Below, piece by piece: positions 1-8,487 of a DNA stretch of 64,000 bases; positions within the stretch are counted from its first letter, which is position 1; each line of letters opens with the position of its first letter. Source of the DNA: Bifidobacterium breve DSM 20213 = JCM 1192 (lineage in GTDB: Bacteria > Actinomycetota > Actinomycetes > Actinomycetales > Bifidobacteriaceae); contig NZ_AP012324.1 of NCBI RefSeq assembly GCF_001025175.1, positions 868,001 through 932,000 on the forward strand, in the 5' to 3' direction. The notes beneath the pieces are model-generated. The model searched no databases, was not told the origin of the DNA, and saw only the letters and a program-made list of their open reading frames with translations. Made by a program: the position numbers and the translations under genes.

Positions 1-1
1 G

Positions 2-1051
2 AAGGTGCTGTTTGTAGATATGGGTTTGAAGCCCACCAAACGCACCAAGAATGGCTCTTACACCACCAATGCGGCGGCATTGCAGAATCTCTACATCCAT
101 TCCGTGGATAATGAGCAGGCCAATGGATTCCTCGGGGCGCTGCTGCGTCATCGGGAAACCAATAAGCTTAAGCAGATCGTGCAGACGCTTATTGATGCCA
201 CGAATAAGGCAGACGAGCGTATCCACACTACGTTCGAGCAGACCGTGGCCGCCACCGGCCGATTGAGCTCGGTGGACCCGAATCTGCAGAATATTCCCAA
301 CCGTAATGCGGTCGGACGTGAGATTCGTAGTGTGTTTGTGCCGGGAGAAGGCTATGAGGCGCTGATGAGCTGCGACTATTCGCAGGTCGAATTGCGTATT
401 ATGGCCGATTTGTCTGGCGATGAGGCTCTGATCGAGGCATTCCGCTCCGGTGCGGACTTCCATAAATATGTGGCCTCGATGGTCTATGGCGTGCCGGTGG
501 ATCAGATTACCGGTGACCAGCGCAGCCATGTAAAAGCCATGAGCTATGGCCTTGCCTACGGATTGAGCACCTATGGATTGGCTCAGCAGCTCAACATTGC
601 GCAGCGTGAAGCCGAGGCCCTGAAAAACCGGTATTTCGACACCTTCGGCAAGGTACACGACTACCTTGAATCATTGGTAGCGACTGCCCGTGAGAAAGGC
701 TATACCGAAACGATTTTCGGCCGTCGGCGCTATTTTCCGGCGCTGCGTTCCACGAACCGCATGGCGCGTGATGCTGCCGAACGCGCAGCGCTGAACGCGC
801 CGATTCAGGGTTCCGCCGCAGACATCATGAAAATCGCGATGATTCGTGCCGGGCAGGCTCTGGACGAGGCCGGTGTGAAGAGCCGCATTATCCTGCAGAT
901 TCACGATGAACTTGTGGTGGAGATTGCTCCGGGCGAAAGCGAGCAGGTCACCGAGCTGATTCGCAATGCCATGGAACATGCCGTCGATCTTGCCGTACCG
1001 CTGGATGTGTCCTGCGGTATCGGATCGGACTGGCAGCTCGCCGCCCACTGA
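2..1051 (+). CDS. polA: DNA polymerase I, C-terminal part (5' end outside window)
   Basis: This is the polymerase domain of a family A DNA polymerase, which fills gaps in repair and Okazaki fragment processing. The reading frame is open from the window edge, so the 5'-3' exonuclease region lies upstream. Motif A (DYSQVELR, about 373-396), the O-helix/motif B (RSHVKAMSYGLAYG, about 523-564) and motif C (HDELVVE, about 902-922) are all present in order, with a normal C-terminus. The first in-frame GTG at position 5 is internal and not a start. A 9-bp hairpin follows at 1085-1107. Identification is secure. Confidence 0.96.
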   Translation, partial: KVLFVDMGLKPTKRTKNGSYTTNAAALQNLYIHSVDNEQANGFLGALLRHRETNKLKQIVQTLIDATNKADERIHTTFEQTVAATGRLSSVDPNLQNIPNRNAVGREIRSVFVPGEGYEALMSCDYSQVELRIMADLSGDEALIEAFRSGADFHKYVASMVYGVPVDQITGDQRSHVKAMSYGLAYGLSTYGLAQQLNIAQREAEALKNRYFDTFGKVHDYLESLVATAREKGYTETIFGRRRYFPALRSTNRMARDAAERAALNAPIQGSAADIMKIAMIRAGQALDEAGVKSRIILQIHDELVVEIAPGESEQVTELIRNAMEHAVDLAVPLDVSCGIGSDWQLAAH

Positions 1052-1084
1052 TTCGTTGCCGGTTTCTTTTGCCGCGCAGTATGA

Positions 1085-1107
1085 GTTGCCCTCCCACCGA
1101 GGGCAAC
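1085..1107 (+). terminator. Hairpin downstream of polA
   Basis: A perfect 9-bp stem (GTTGCCCTC/GAGGGCAAC) with a 5-base loop lies 33 bases after the polA stop. There is no clear T-run, so it is a possible weak or factor-dependent terminator or 3' mRNA end. Confidence 0.4.
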
Positions 1108-1179
1108 CAGTAACGTAGCGGACTGCGGAAATTTGATGAAGGATGCCCGCAAACCGCAATCGCTGTCATCTCCACTACA

Positions 1180-2109
1180 ATGAGACCTATGCCGAATCTC
1201 AAGCAAGTTATCGACGTTCTCGAGACCCTGTATCCGTTGCGTTACGCCGAGGAATGGGATGAGCCGGGCCTGATTGTGGGCGATCTAAACCATGAGGTGA
1301 ATCGGATTGTCTTCGCGGCCGACCCGACCTCGGCCATAGTGGATAAGGCCGTTGCCACCGGCGCCGACCTACTCGTCACCCATCATCCGTTATTCTTCCG
1401 ATCCGTGCATGAGGCCAGCGGACTTGGTTTCCGCGGCGATATTGTCCGTCGCCTGTACCAGCACGGTTGTGGATTATGGGTGGGACATACGAATGCCGAT
1501 GCCGCATACCGTGGCGTGGGACAGGCCGCAGCCGATTATTTCGGGCTTGTTGGCTCGCAACCGCTTGTACCCATCGAAGATACGGCGGCCGCGCATCCGG
1601 TCGGGCTTGGACGTGTGGGTCGTTTGCCGGAGCCAATCACGCTCAAGGATTTTGCTCAGCGCGTATTCGATGAGGTGAGTGACCATGGCATGGTCACTGC
1701 CCTCGGTATCCAGATGTGCGGCGATCCAGAGGCTCTGGTGCGGCGTATAGCCATCTTGCCAGGCTCCGGTGATTCCTTGTTCAATGAAGTGCGCGCGACA
1801 GGCGCTGATGTATACGTGACCAGCGATTTACGGCATCATCCGGTGACTGATGCCATTGAACAGGCGCGCTACGAGGCACGAATGCGCGGTCAAGGCATTG
1901 CCCTCGGGCAGGGGGAGAGCGGTGATGGGCATGTGCGTCCTTATTTCATCAACACACCGCATGCTGCCATCGAATCCATGTGGTTCAATTATGCGCTTGA
2001 GGATGTGCCTGTTGCCGTCGAACGGGCGACAGGTTCTCGTCCCGAGGTTGAATGGTTCCGCGACACGACTGACCCATGGACGCTGTCCATCACCTCCCGT
2101 CAAGACTGA
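1180..2109 (+). CDS. NIF3-family dinuclear metal-centre protein (GTP cyclohydrolase 1 type 2 homologue)
   Basis: The 309-residue protein matches the YbgI/NIF3 family, toroidal hexamers that bind two metal ions and whose cellular role is not settled. The opening LETLYPLRYAEEWDEPGL, the metal-binding THHPLFF segment around residue 68 and the GHTNAD segment around residue 102 are family hallmarks, and a late LPGSGDSL segment leads into the second metal-binding half. An in-frame ATG at 1189 (MPNLKQ) is an equally plausible start; neither ATG has a strong ribosome binding site. The NUDIX gene follows 42 bases later on the same strand, so the two may be co-transcribed. Confidence 0.88.
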   Translation: MRPMPNLKQVIDVLETLYPLRYAEEWDEPGLIVGDLNHEVNRIVFAADPTSAIVDKAVATGADLLVTHHPLFFRSVHEASGLGFRGDIVRRLYQHGCGLWVGHTNADAAYRGVGQAAADYFGLVGSQPLVPIEDTAAAHPVGLGRVGRLPEPITLKDFAQRVFDEVSDHGMVTALGIQMCGDPEALVRRIAILPGSGDSLFNEVRATGADVYVTSDLRHHPVTDAIEQARYEARMRGQGIALGQGESGDGHVRPYFINTPHAAIESMWFNYALEDVPVAVERATGSRPEVEWFRDTTDPWTLSITSRQD

Positions 2110-2151
2110 GCCACTACAGTAGGGTATTGAAAACGTTTGCGAAGGAGAGGC

Positions 2152-2826
2152 ATGTTTGGCGAAAGCAAGCGGGAACAACTCGAGCGCCGGCTTGACCATA
2201 AGCTGAACGCTACTTCTGACGGTATCGACATGGATGTGCCCGCCAAGGTGGTGAGCAGTGAAACCGTGTATACCGGCCGCATCTTCCACGTGGACGATAT
2301 GCGTATTGCATTGACCGACAAAGGCGGCGAAGAACATGAAATCAGCCGTCAGGTGTTGCGCCACGCGCCTTGCGTAGTAATGCTCGTGCATGACATGTCC
2401 AATGACCGATACCTTATCGAACGTGAATATCGTGCTGGTTCGGACATGTTCGCCTATGGGCTGCCCGCGGGTCTTATGGACGAGGGCGAGGATGTGCTTG
2501 ACGCCGCATTGCGTGAATTGGGTGAGGAAACCGGAGTGGTTCCTGACTGTGATGCCATGGGTGTCGACTATGTCGGTGACTTCTATTCCTCTGAGGGCAT
2601 GACCGACGAGTTGGCTCACATCATGGTGCTGCATCTCGGTCCGTTCAAACATGAGCCACGGCATTTCGACCCGGATGAGCATGTGGAGTCCGCATGGATT
2701 CCATGGAGCGATCTGGCCGCCACGCGCATCACCTCCTCCAATTCAATGATCGCCATCCAGCACGAGGCGCTGCACAGGCTCCTCGCCAAGAATTCCGACA
2801 AAGACAAGCCGACGTTATTCTCCTGA
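2152..2826 (+). CDS. NUDIX hydrolase, ADP-ribose pyrophosphatase type
   Basis: This is predicted to hydrolyse a nucleoside diphosphate linked to another group, most likely ADP-ribose. A perfect Nudix box (G-x5-E-x7-RE-x2-EE-x-GV, read as GLMDEGEDVLDAALRELGEE followed by TGV) sits in mid-protein, preceded by the usual beta strand ending YLIEREYRAG. The start is set at the ATG at 2152 because the strong site GAAGGAGAGG lies just upstream (2141-2150); a TTG at 2137 would lie upstream of that site. About 224 residues, normal for the ADP-ribose subfamily. Substrate is inferred from family resemblance. Confidence 0.87.
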   Translation: MFGESKREQLERRLDHKLNATSDGIDMDVPAKVVSSETVYTGRIFHVDDMRIALTDKGGEEHEISRQVLRHAPCVVMLVHDMSNDRYLIEREYRAGSDMFAYGLPAGLMDEGEDVLDAALRELGEETGVVPDCDAMGVDYVGDFYSSEGMTDELAHIMVLHLGPFKHEPRHFDPDEHVESAWIPWSDLAATRITSSNSMIAIQHEALHRLLAKNSDKDKPTLFS

Positions 2827-2878
2827 CGTTCACCGTGCCCGAACATCGGTAACACAAGAAAGTGGGATACTGAAGAGT

Positions 2879-5011
2879 ATGCAGATCAGACCAGGATCAA
2901 TGTATCCGCTGGGTGCCAGCTATGACGGCGCCGGTGTGAATTTCGCGTTGTACTCGCAGGTTGCGCAAAAGGTGGAGTTGTGTCTGTTCGACGAAGATGA
3001 TGCGGAGACGCGTGTCGAGATGACCGAGCAGAACTCCTACGTATGGCATAACTATATTCCCGGACTGCAGCCCGGGCAGCGTTATGGTTACCGCGTCTAC
3101 GGGCCGTACGACCCGGCGAACGGTCTGCGGTGCAATCCTAACAAGCTGTTGCTCGACCCATATGCCAAGGCCATCGAAGGCAATATCGACGGCGACGAAA
3201 GCCTGTTCTCGTACTGGTTCAAGAGTCCGGACGACAACACGGCGATGAACGACCTCGACTCGGCGGCTCACACCATGAAGTCCGCGGTCATCAACCCCTA
3301 CTTCGATTGGGGCAATGATCAGCATCCGTATATTCCGTACCATGATTCGGTGATTTATGAGGCGCATGTGCGCGGCATGACCAACCTCAACATGGATGTG
3401 CCGCCGGATATCCGCGGCACCTACGCGGGCCTGGCTTATCCGAGCGTCATCGAATATTTGAAAAAGCTTGGCGTCACCGCTATTGAACTGATGCCGATTC
3501 ACCAGTTCGTCAACGACTCCTTCCTGCAGGAAAAGGGTCTGTCGAACTACTGGGGATACAACACCATCGGCTTCTTCGCACCTCACAACGCCTATTCCTC
3601 TTCCGGGGAACGCGGCGAACAGGTCAACGAGTTCAAAGCCATGGTCAAGGCATATCATCATGCCGGCATGGAGGTCATTCTTGACGTGGTGTACAACCAC
3701 ACCGCCGAGGGCAACCATATGGGCCCCACTCTGAGCTTCAAGGGTATCGACAACGCCTCCTACTACCGACTGGTGGAAGGTGATCAGCAGCACTACTTCG
3801 ACACCACCGGCACCGGAAACTCGCTGCTTATGCGCTCGCCGCATGCCCTGCAGCTGATCACCGATTCGCTGCGCTACTGGGTCACCGAAATGCATGTTGA
3901 TGGCTTCCGCTTCGATCTGGCCGCCACGCTGGCTCGCCAGTTCCAGGAGGTCGACAAGCTGTCTGCGTTCTTCGACATCGTGGAACAGGATCCGATCATC
4001 TCGCGCGTCAAGCTGATCGCCGAGCCATGGGATTTGGGCTCAGGTGGCTATCAGGTGGGTGGCTTCCCGTCCAGCTGGTCCGAGTGGAACGGTCGCTACC
4101 GCGATACCGTGCGCGACTTCTGGCGCTCGCAACCGTCCACTTTGCCTGAATTTGCTTCTCGCCTGATGGGCAGCTCCGACCTGTATCAGGTCAATGGCCG
4201 CCGACCGGTGGCATCCGTGAACTTCATCACCGCGCATGACGGCTTCACGATGAACGATCTGGTCAGCTACAACGAGAAGCACAATGAAGCCAATGGTGAA
4301 GGCAACCGGGACGGTGAGAGCAACAATCGTTCCTGGAACTGCGGTGTGGAAGGCCCCACCAACATTCGCGACGTCAACGAATTGCGCCAGCGTCAGATGC
4401 GTAACATGTTCTCCACTCTGCTGCTAAGCCAAGGCATTCCGATGATCTGCGGTGGCGACGAAGTGGCCCGCACCCAGCAGGGCAACAATAACGCATACTG
4501 CCAGGATAATGAGATTTCGTGGACCGATTGGAATCTCGACAAGAACCAGGAAGAGCTTCTTGCGTTCGTCTCCAAGCTCATTCATTTGCGTTTGGAACAT
4601 CCGGTGCTGCACCGTCGTCGTTTCTTCGCCGGCCGCGAACCGGGCGACGACTCCAACACGATTCCGCAGGTCGAATGGTTTGACCACACCGGTTCCATCA
4701 TGGATATGGACGATTGGCAGAACACCCATGCGTTCTCCATGATGATCTACCTGAACGGATCGGATATTCCCGAGGTCGACTGGTATGGCAACCGGATGGT
4801 CGACAACGACTTCATCCTGATCTTCAACGCGCATTACGAGCCGATCATGTTCACTCTGCCGGATGAGCGTTACGGCCGTAAGTGGCAGCTGGTCGTGGAT
4901 ACGCACAACCCGAATGGGCCGGAACTGAGCTATGAGGCGGGCTTCATGATCACCGCCCAGTCCCGCAGCTTCCTCATGCTCATGAGCGCCAAAAAGCCCA
5001 TGGGCCTATAA
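2879..5011 (+). CDS. glgX: Glycogen debranching enzyme (isoamylase type)
   Basis: This 710-residue GH13 enzyme hydrolyses alpha-1,6 branch points in glycogen or limit dextrins. It begins with a CBM48-type domain (GVNFALYSQVAQKVELCLFD), followed by a TIM barrel with the four conserved regions DVVYNHTAEG, GFRFDLAATL (nucleophile Asp), LIAEPWD (acid/base Glu) and ITAHDGFTMND. The segment NEKHNEANGEGNRDGESNN is typical of GlgX/TreX. Length is normal. The start ATG lies 53 bases after the NUDIX stop. A repeat element begins 15 bases after the stop. Confidence 0.95.
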   Translation: MQIRPGSMYPLGASYDGAGVNFALYSQVAQKVELCLFDEDDAETRVEMTEQNSYVWHNYIPGLQPGQRYGYRVYGPYDPANGLRCNPNKLLLDPYAKAIEGNIDGDESLFSYWFKSPDDNTAMNDLDSAAHTMKSAVINPYFDWGNDQHPYIPYHDSVIYEAHVRGMTNLNMDVPPDIRGTYAGLAYPSVIEYLKKLGVTAIELMPIHQFVNDSFLQEKGLSNYWGYNTIGFFAPHNAYSSSGERGEQVNEFKAMVKAYHHAGMEVILDVVYNHTAEGNHMGPTLSFKGIDNASYYRLVEGDQQHYFDTTGTGNSLLMRSPHALQLITDSLRYWVTEMHVDGFRFDLAATLARQFQEVDKLSAFFDIVEQDPIISRVKLIAEPWDLGSGGYQVGGFPSSWSEWNGRYRDTVRDFWRSQPSTLPEFASRLMGSSDLYQVNGRRPVASVNFITAHDGFTMNDLVSYNEKHNEANGEGNRDGESNNRSWNCGVEGPTNIRDVNELRQRQMRNMFSTLLLSQGIPMICGGDEVARTQQGNNNAYCQDNEISWTDWNLDKNQEELLAFVSKLIHLRLEHPVLHRRRFFAGREPGDDSNTIPQVEWFDHTGSIMDMDDWQNTHAFSMMIYLNGSDIPEVDWYGNRMVDNDFILIFNAHYEPIMFTLPDERYGRKWQLVVDTHNPNGPELSYEAGFMITAQSRSFLMLMSAKKPMGL

Positions 5012-5026
5012 CCAGACCGAAGTCAA

Positions 5027-5070
5027 GCTCCCTCTGACGAGGGAGCTCCCGGTGTAGCCGGGTGAGGGAG
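5027..5070. repeat. Intergenic palindromic repeat, copy 1
   Basis: Two hairpins in series, ctccctc-tgac-gagggag and cccggtgtagccggg, close with a tail tgagggag that can also pair with the first arm. The same architecture recurs at 11027, 11089, 44378, 50101, 53687 and 55600. It lies between glgX and a regulator remnant. Confidence 0.7.
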
Positions 5071-5079
5071 AGACCGGAG

Positions 5080-5349
5080 CAAAGCCGCGAACCCCTACTC
5101 GCGCCCCTTACGCTCCTCCACGAGCCGAGCATCCCCGAGCGCAAGCAGATGCTTGCCGACAAGCGGGCGCGGCTGGTCGAACAGCTTGCGGAAATCCAGG
5201 ATTCCATCGACTTCATCGACGCCAAACAGCGCTTCTACGACAACGTCCTATCCGGCGCAACCCCATATGTGAGCGTGCTTATCCCGTTCGCCGCGCTTGC
5301 AAAGGAGTCAGAGGAACCGGGAGAATTGAAGGGTGCGGAGAGGAAATAG
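5080..5349 (+). pseudogene. C-terminal remnant of a MerR-type regulator
   Basis: An open frame encodes LLHEPSIPERKQMLADKR followed by RARLVEQLAEIQDSIDFID and ending GAERK. The pattern of a long amphipathic helix ending IDFIDAKQRFYD is typical of the C-terminal dimerisation coil of MerR-family regulators. The N-terminal winged-helix DNA-binding domain is absent: the sequence upstream is the palindromic repeat and then glgX. I infer a deletion or recombination at the repeat. It could alternatively be a short coiled-coil protein translated from the GTG at 5062, but no ribosome binding site supports this. Confidence 0.5.
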
Positions 5350-5497
5350 GTTCGACCGAGCCGTTTCTTCCTCCGGGATGCAAGCGCGAACAACGGTTTG
5401 TTGTACCCGCGCTTGGCGAATGGGCCATGCCCTTAGACTGGAATCAGCAAGCGCACAGCGAGGCGCTCGAATCGTTTTCCGATGTCGGGAGGTAGTC

Positions 5498-5983
5498 ATG
5501 TCGATCGGTCAGGTTATCAAAGTCGTTCGCGAGGAGCGAGGTCTTACGCAGTCGCAGTTCGCGCACAAGCTGTTCGTCACCCAACAGGCGCTTTCCCGCT
5601 GGGAGAAGGGAACGGCAGAGCCGAGCATCGACATGATTCGGCTTATCAGCACCCGTTTTGAGGTGCCGATGGCGAGGCTTATGGAGATGCCGGACAACGG
5701 TTTTTGCCAAAGTTGCGCCATGCCATTCTATCGCCCGGAAGACCATGGCACCGAACCGGATGGAACGCGAAGCGGAGATTATTGCAACTACTGCTATGAC
5801 GACGGCGTTTTTCTTCAGGACTATGCCAATAGCGATGAATTGGTCGCCGCGTGTGCGCCGATGATGGCGGAATCCTGCCATATCAGCGTCGAACAGGCCG
5901 AGGATTGCATGTCGGCGCTGCTGCCAAACCTCAAGCGGTGGCGGCATCAGGACGAGATCGATGCGGTGGCGGAAGGGGAATGA
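5498..5983 (+). CDS. XRE-family regulator with C-terminal zinc-ribbon domain
   Basis: The 161-residue protein has an N-terminal HTH_3 domain (residues 1-60; VVREERGLTQSQFAHKL, then ALSRWEKGTAEPSIDMI) and a C-terminal putative zinc ribbon with CQSCAMPFYRPEDHGTE and YCNYCYDDG, giving two Cys-x2-Cys pairs. The start is the ATG at 5498, preceded by TCGGGAGGTAG; the frame stays open further upstream but has no site there. It ends 3 bases before the next gene, so the two form an operon. The zinc-ribbon half is often found with GyrI-like proteins, which fits. The ligand or stress sensed is unknown. Confidence 0.85.
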   Translation: MSIGQVIKVVREERGLTQSQFAHKLFVTQQALSRWEKGTAEPSIDMIRLISTRFEVPMARLMEMPDNGFCQSCAMPFYRPEDHGTEPDGTRSGDYCNYCYDDGVFLQDYANSDELVAACAPMMAESCHISVEQAEDCMSALLPNLKRWRHQDEIDAVAEGE

Positions 5984-5986
5984 GCG

Positions 5987-6637
5987 ATGGCGTTCGATTA
6001 TAAGAAGGAGTATAAGGACCTGTATCAGCCGAAGACCATGCCGGCCATCGTCATGGTACCGGCGATGCGGTTCGTCGCGGTGGACGGTGTGGGCGACCCG
6101 AACGAAGAAGGCGGCGATTACGCCAAGGCGATGCAACTGCTTTACGGCATTTCGTTCACCGTCAAAATGAGCAAGAAGTCAAAGAACCCGGCCGAGCATA
6201 TCGACGGGTACTTCGACTACACCGTGCCTCCGCTGGAGGGCTTATGGAGCATGGGGGAGGGTGTGTCCGGCGTCGATTACGCGCACAAAGCCGACTTCCA
6301 TTGGACTTCGATGATTCGTCTGCCGGAATTCGTGACCGATAAGATCTTTGCGTGGGCCAAGGCATCGTTTGCCGCCAAACACCCGGAATCCGACGTCAAT
6401 CGCGCATATCTCTTCGATTTCGATGAAGGCGTGGTCGCGCAGGTCATGCACAAGGGCCCGTACGACGACGAGCCCGCAACCGTGGCGATTCTGGATGACT
6501 ACGCGCGCTCGCAAGGCTACGAGCTCGACCTCTCCGACGCCCGCCGACATCACGAAATCTACATATCCGATCCGCGCCGAGCAAAACCGGAAAACCTCAA
6601 AACCGTCATCCGTCATCCGGTAGTGAAGGTGGGTTGA
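5987..6637 (+). CDS. GyrI-like domain protein
   Basis: A 216-residue protein resembling the GyrI-like small-molecule-binding domain family (SOUL/BacT_RBD fold). The opening MPAIVMVPAMRFVAVDGVG, the GISFTVKM strand, the EGLWSM segment and the late VAQVMHKGPYDDEPATV helix-strand region are characteristic. Such stand-alone proteins may bind or sequester hydrophobic compounds. It starts 3 bases after the stop of the XRE/zinc-ribbon gene and is probably translationally coupled. After its stop, a short stretch in the same strand (to about 6750) is interrupted by stops and looks like decayed coding sequence. Confidence 0.8.
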   Translation: MAFDYKKEYKDLYQPKTMPAIVMVPAMRFVAVDGVGDPNEEGGDYAKAMQLLYGISFTVKMSKKSKNPAEHIDGYFDYTVPPLEGLWSMGEGVSGVDYAHKADFHWTSMIRLPEFVTDKIFAWAKASFAAKHPESDVNRAYLFDFDEGVVAQVMHKGPYDDEPATVAILDDYARSQGYELDLSDARRHHEIYISDPRRAKPENLKTVIRHPVVKVG

Positions 6638-6805
6638 CTTTCGGTGAACTGCTCGAAGCGCTCACCGCGCAGTAGCGCGAACAATCTGCCGGAATCCTCA
6701 CCGTGGTCAAAGAGCGCTACCAAGAACTCGATAAGCAAAATAACTAGAAGCACTGGTTCCTCTCGGAGAGATTCTGCCCGAGCGACCTTATGAATCCGGC
6801 ACAGG

Positions 6806-7063
6806 TCATCTTTCCCGATGCAGGAAGCATCCAGGCTCATGTGCATTGAGGACGCCGATGGATTGCAGATAGGCGTAGACGATGGTGGTACCGATGAATC
6901 GCATGCCGTACGTCTTGAGATCCGCTGCGATGGCGTCGGACAGAGGGGATGTAGTCATGCCTGTCTCGTAGATGACGTGACGGCCGGTGAACCGCCAAAT
7001 ATAGTCGTCGAAACTGCCGTATGACGCCTGGATATCCCGGAATGCGTTGCAGGTATTTTGGTG
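6806..7063 (-). pseudogene. tag: 3-methyladenine-DNA glycosylase I remnant (C-terminal third)
   Basis: Read leftward from about 7054, one frame gives NAFRDIQASYGSFDDYIWRF, then TGRHVIYETGMTTSPLSDAI, AADLKTYGMRFIGTTIVYAY and LQSIGVLNAHEPGCFLH before a stop at 6808-6806. This matches the C-terminal part of Tag, including the late Cys/His zinc ligands of that family. Directly upstream in the same frame is a stop codon, and no N-terminal two thirds (catalytic Glu, EWHDTEWG-like start) can be found, so the gene is 5'-truncated. Identification rests on my recognition of the family pattern. Confidence 0.7.
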
Positions 7064-7261
7064 TCATTTGAGATTGGGAAGCGGAAATCGATGTCGCATG
7101 GAATCGAACTGACTAGCAGGTGGGGTCCCAACATCACAAAAGTCCCTTAGACCGCAAGGCCATATAGGTTCTACGGTCATCGGATAAAATCGGATAAATC
7201 GTTTAGCGGCCGGATAAAAGAAGAAGCCCAGAATCGTTGAGATCCCAGGCTTTTTTGTTTG

Positions 7262-7335
7262 TCGGGCTAGCGGGATTTGAACCCACGACATCCTGCTCCC
7301 AAAGCAGGCGCGCTACCAAACTGCGCTATAGCCCG
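7262..7335 (-). tRNA. tRNA-Pro (UGG)
   Basis: Read on the minus strand the gene folds into a cloverleaf with acceptor stem CGGGCTA/TAGCCCG, T-arm containing GGTTCAAATCC and anticodon loop TTTGGGA, giving anticodon UGG. A short T-rich stretch (ttttttg, 7249-7256 on the plus strand reads as A-rich downstream) follows. No CCA is encoded. Confidence 0.93.
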
Positions 7336-7531
7336 ATACGCCATTAAGGCACAAGGAATTATTATAAACGACGCTGGATACATTGCGTGTCGAGCATATG
7401 AATTCAAAAAGGTTCCGGATTCTCTTGATAGCGTATGAGCGACATCTTTATACAATGATGCTCTACAACGACTAGGTTTGAATCTGCATCTGCTATTTCT
7501 ATCAAATTCAGTAACAACATTCATGAGGATG

Positions 7532-7560
7532 TTGCGAGTCGTCACGTATTTTGGCATAAT
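7532..7560 (+). promoter_or_regulatory. Promoter of the DUF3800 leader
   Basis: TTGCGA (7532-7537) and CATAAT (7555-7560) are separated by exactly 17 bases, a good sigma-70-type promoter. Transcription would begin near 7567, just before the structured leader. Confidence 0.55.
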
Positions 7561-7565
7561 AAACA

Positions 7566-7640
7566 GTGCTTTGGCCCGCAAGGGCGAGGCTCCAAGTCGC
7601 CGGGGGTATTCCCCCGGCATTCCTTTTCCTCCAATGTTGT
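7566..7640 (+). ncRNA. Structured leader RNA candidate upstream of DUF3800 gene
   Basis: Two hairpins stand between the promoter and the gene: GCCC-GCAA-GGGC (7574-7585, GNRA tetraloop) and GCCGGGGG-TATT-CCCCCGGC (7599-7618, 8 bp), separated by GAGGCTCCAAGTC and followed by a pyrimidine-rich run. Several distinct DUF3800-associated RNA motifs have been proposed from comparative genomics upstream of genes of this family; I cannot tell which, if any, this one matches. Confidence 0.5.
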
Positions 7641-7651
7641 CAGGAGCCCAT

Positions 7652-8326
7652 TTGAGCGAATTGAGCATCTTCGCGGACGAATCTGGCGAGTGGGGTAAGC
7701 TGTCCGAATGCTATCTCATCACATTGGTGCTTCACGTCCAGTCCGATTCTGTAGCGGAACATATTGATAAGTATGAACGCCATCTGGCTGATTCAGGCTT
7801 GCCTGATATTCCATTCCATGCTGGTCCATTGTTTAATGGGCATGACGGTTACGAAGACATTTCATTTGCGGACCGTAAGCGGTTGTTCTTCGCGTTCTTC
7901 ACGCTCGCTCGTAACCTTCCGTTCCGATATGTGACATTCGCGCATCTCAAGACCATGTTTGATGGCAACAAAATCCGATTTGAGGCTCAGCTCAAACGTG
8001 ACTTAGCCGACTTCTTCCTGTCGCATCTGGACGAATTCCAGTCGTACGAGATAATCAAGGTGTATTACGACAATGGTCAGCAGATTGTTGCAAATGCATT
8101 GAAGACTTCTATCAGCTATGCGCTGTCTAAGGAGACCGTTGTATACCGTGATGCACAGCCAAAGGACTATCGTCTTGAACAGGCGGCAGATCTGATGTGT
8201 ACTGTCGAACTGACTGCGTTGAAGTTCGATAAAGGCACGGAAACTGCTACTGATCGGAAAATATTCAAGAATCGGAGAGACTTCCGCAAGAACTATCTCA
8301 AGATTCTACGTCGCAAGCAATTCTGA
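7652..8326 (+). CDS. DUF3800 domain protein
   Basis: About 224 residues of the DUF3800 family, thought to have an RNase H-like fold. The N-terminal acidic motif IFADESGEWG, the central HAGPLFNGHDGYEDIS, VYYDNGQ and the late LEQAADLMCTVEL match the family's spaced acidic residues. The start is set at the TTG at 7652 because AGGAG lies 5 bases upstream (7642-7646) and it places the DES motif near the N-terminus; an ATG at 7634 is possible. The gene has its own promoter and a hairpin-rich leader. DUF3800 genes are frequent in mobile and defence-rich regions; molecular function here is not known. Confidence 0.8.
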   Translation: MSELSIFADESGEWGKLSECYLITLVLHVQSDSVAEHIDKYERHLADSGLPDIPFHAGPLFNGHDGYEDISFADRKRLFFAFFTLARNLPFRYVTFAHLKTMFDGNKIRFEAQLKRDLADFFLSHLDEFQSYEIIKVYYDNGQQIVANALKTSISYALSKETVVYRDAQPKDYRLEQAADLMCTVELTALKFDKGTETATDRKIFKNRRDFRKNYLKILRRKQF

Positions 8327-8487
8327 ACATCATTACGGGAATTACAAGATTTTTGTAGTGTTTCAGATTTTCAGTAGAATGGCGACAGCCAAATCCCGCT
8401 GGCTTGCTAGTAAAGCGTTGTCCTCGGGGGGAGCTTTGTTTGTTGTTGAAAGATAACGCGGTATCGAATAGATAGGGGAGGACCGGC

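Noticed and set aside
5333..5497. Longer N-terminus for the XRE/zinc-ribbon gene
   Set aside because: The extra 55 codons lack a binding site and HTH proteins of this type start just before the HTH; GGGAGG precedes the ATG at 5498.
7064..7260. Possible tRNA-like sequence (CAGTTCGATTC in the minus strand)
   Set aside because: A T-arm-like segment exists but no acceptor stem, D-arm or proper anticodon stem can be closed around it.
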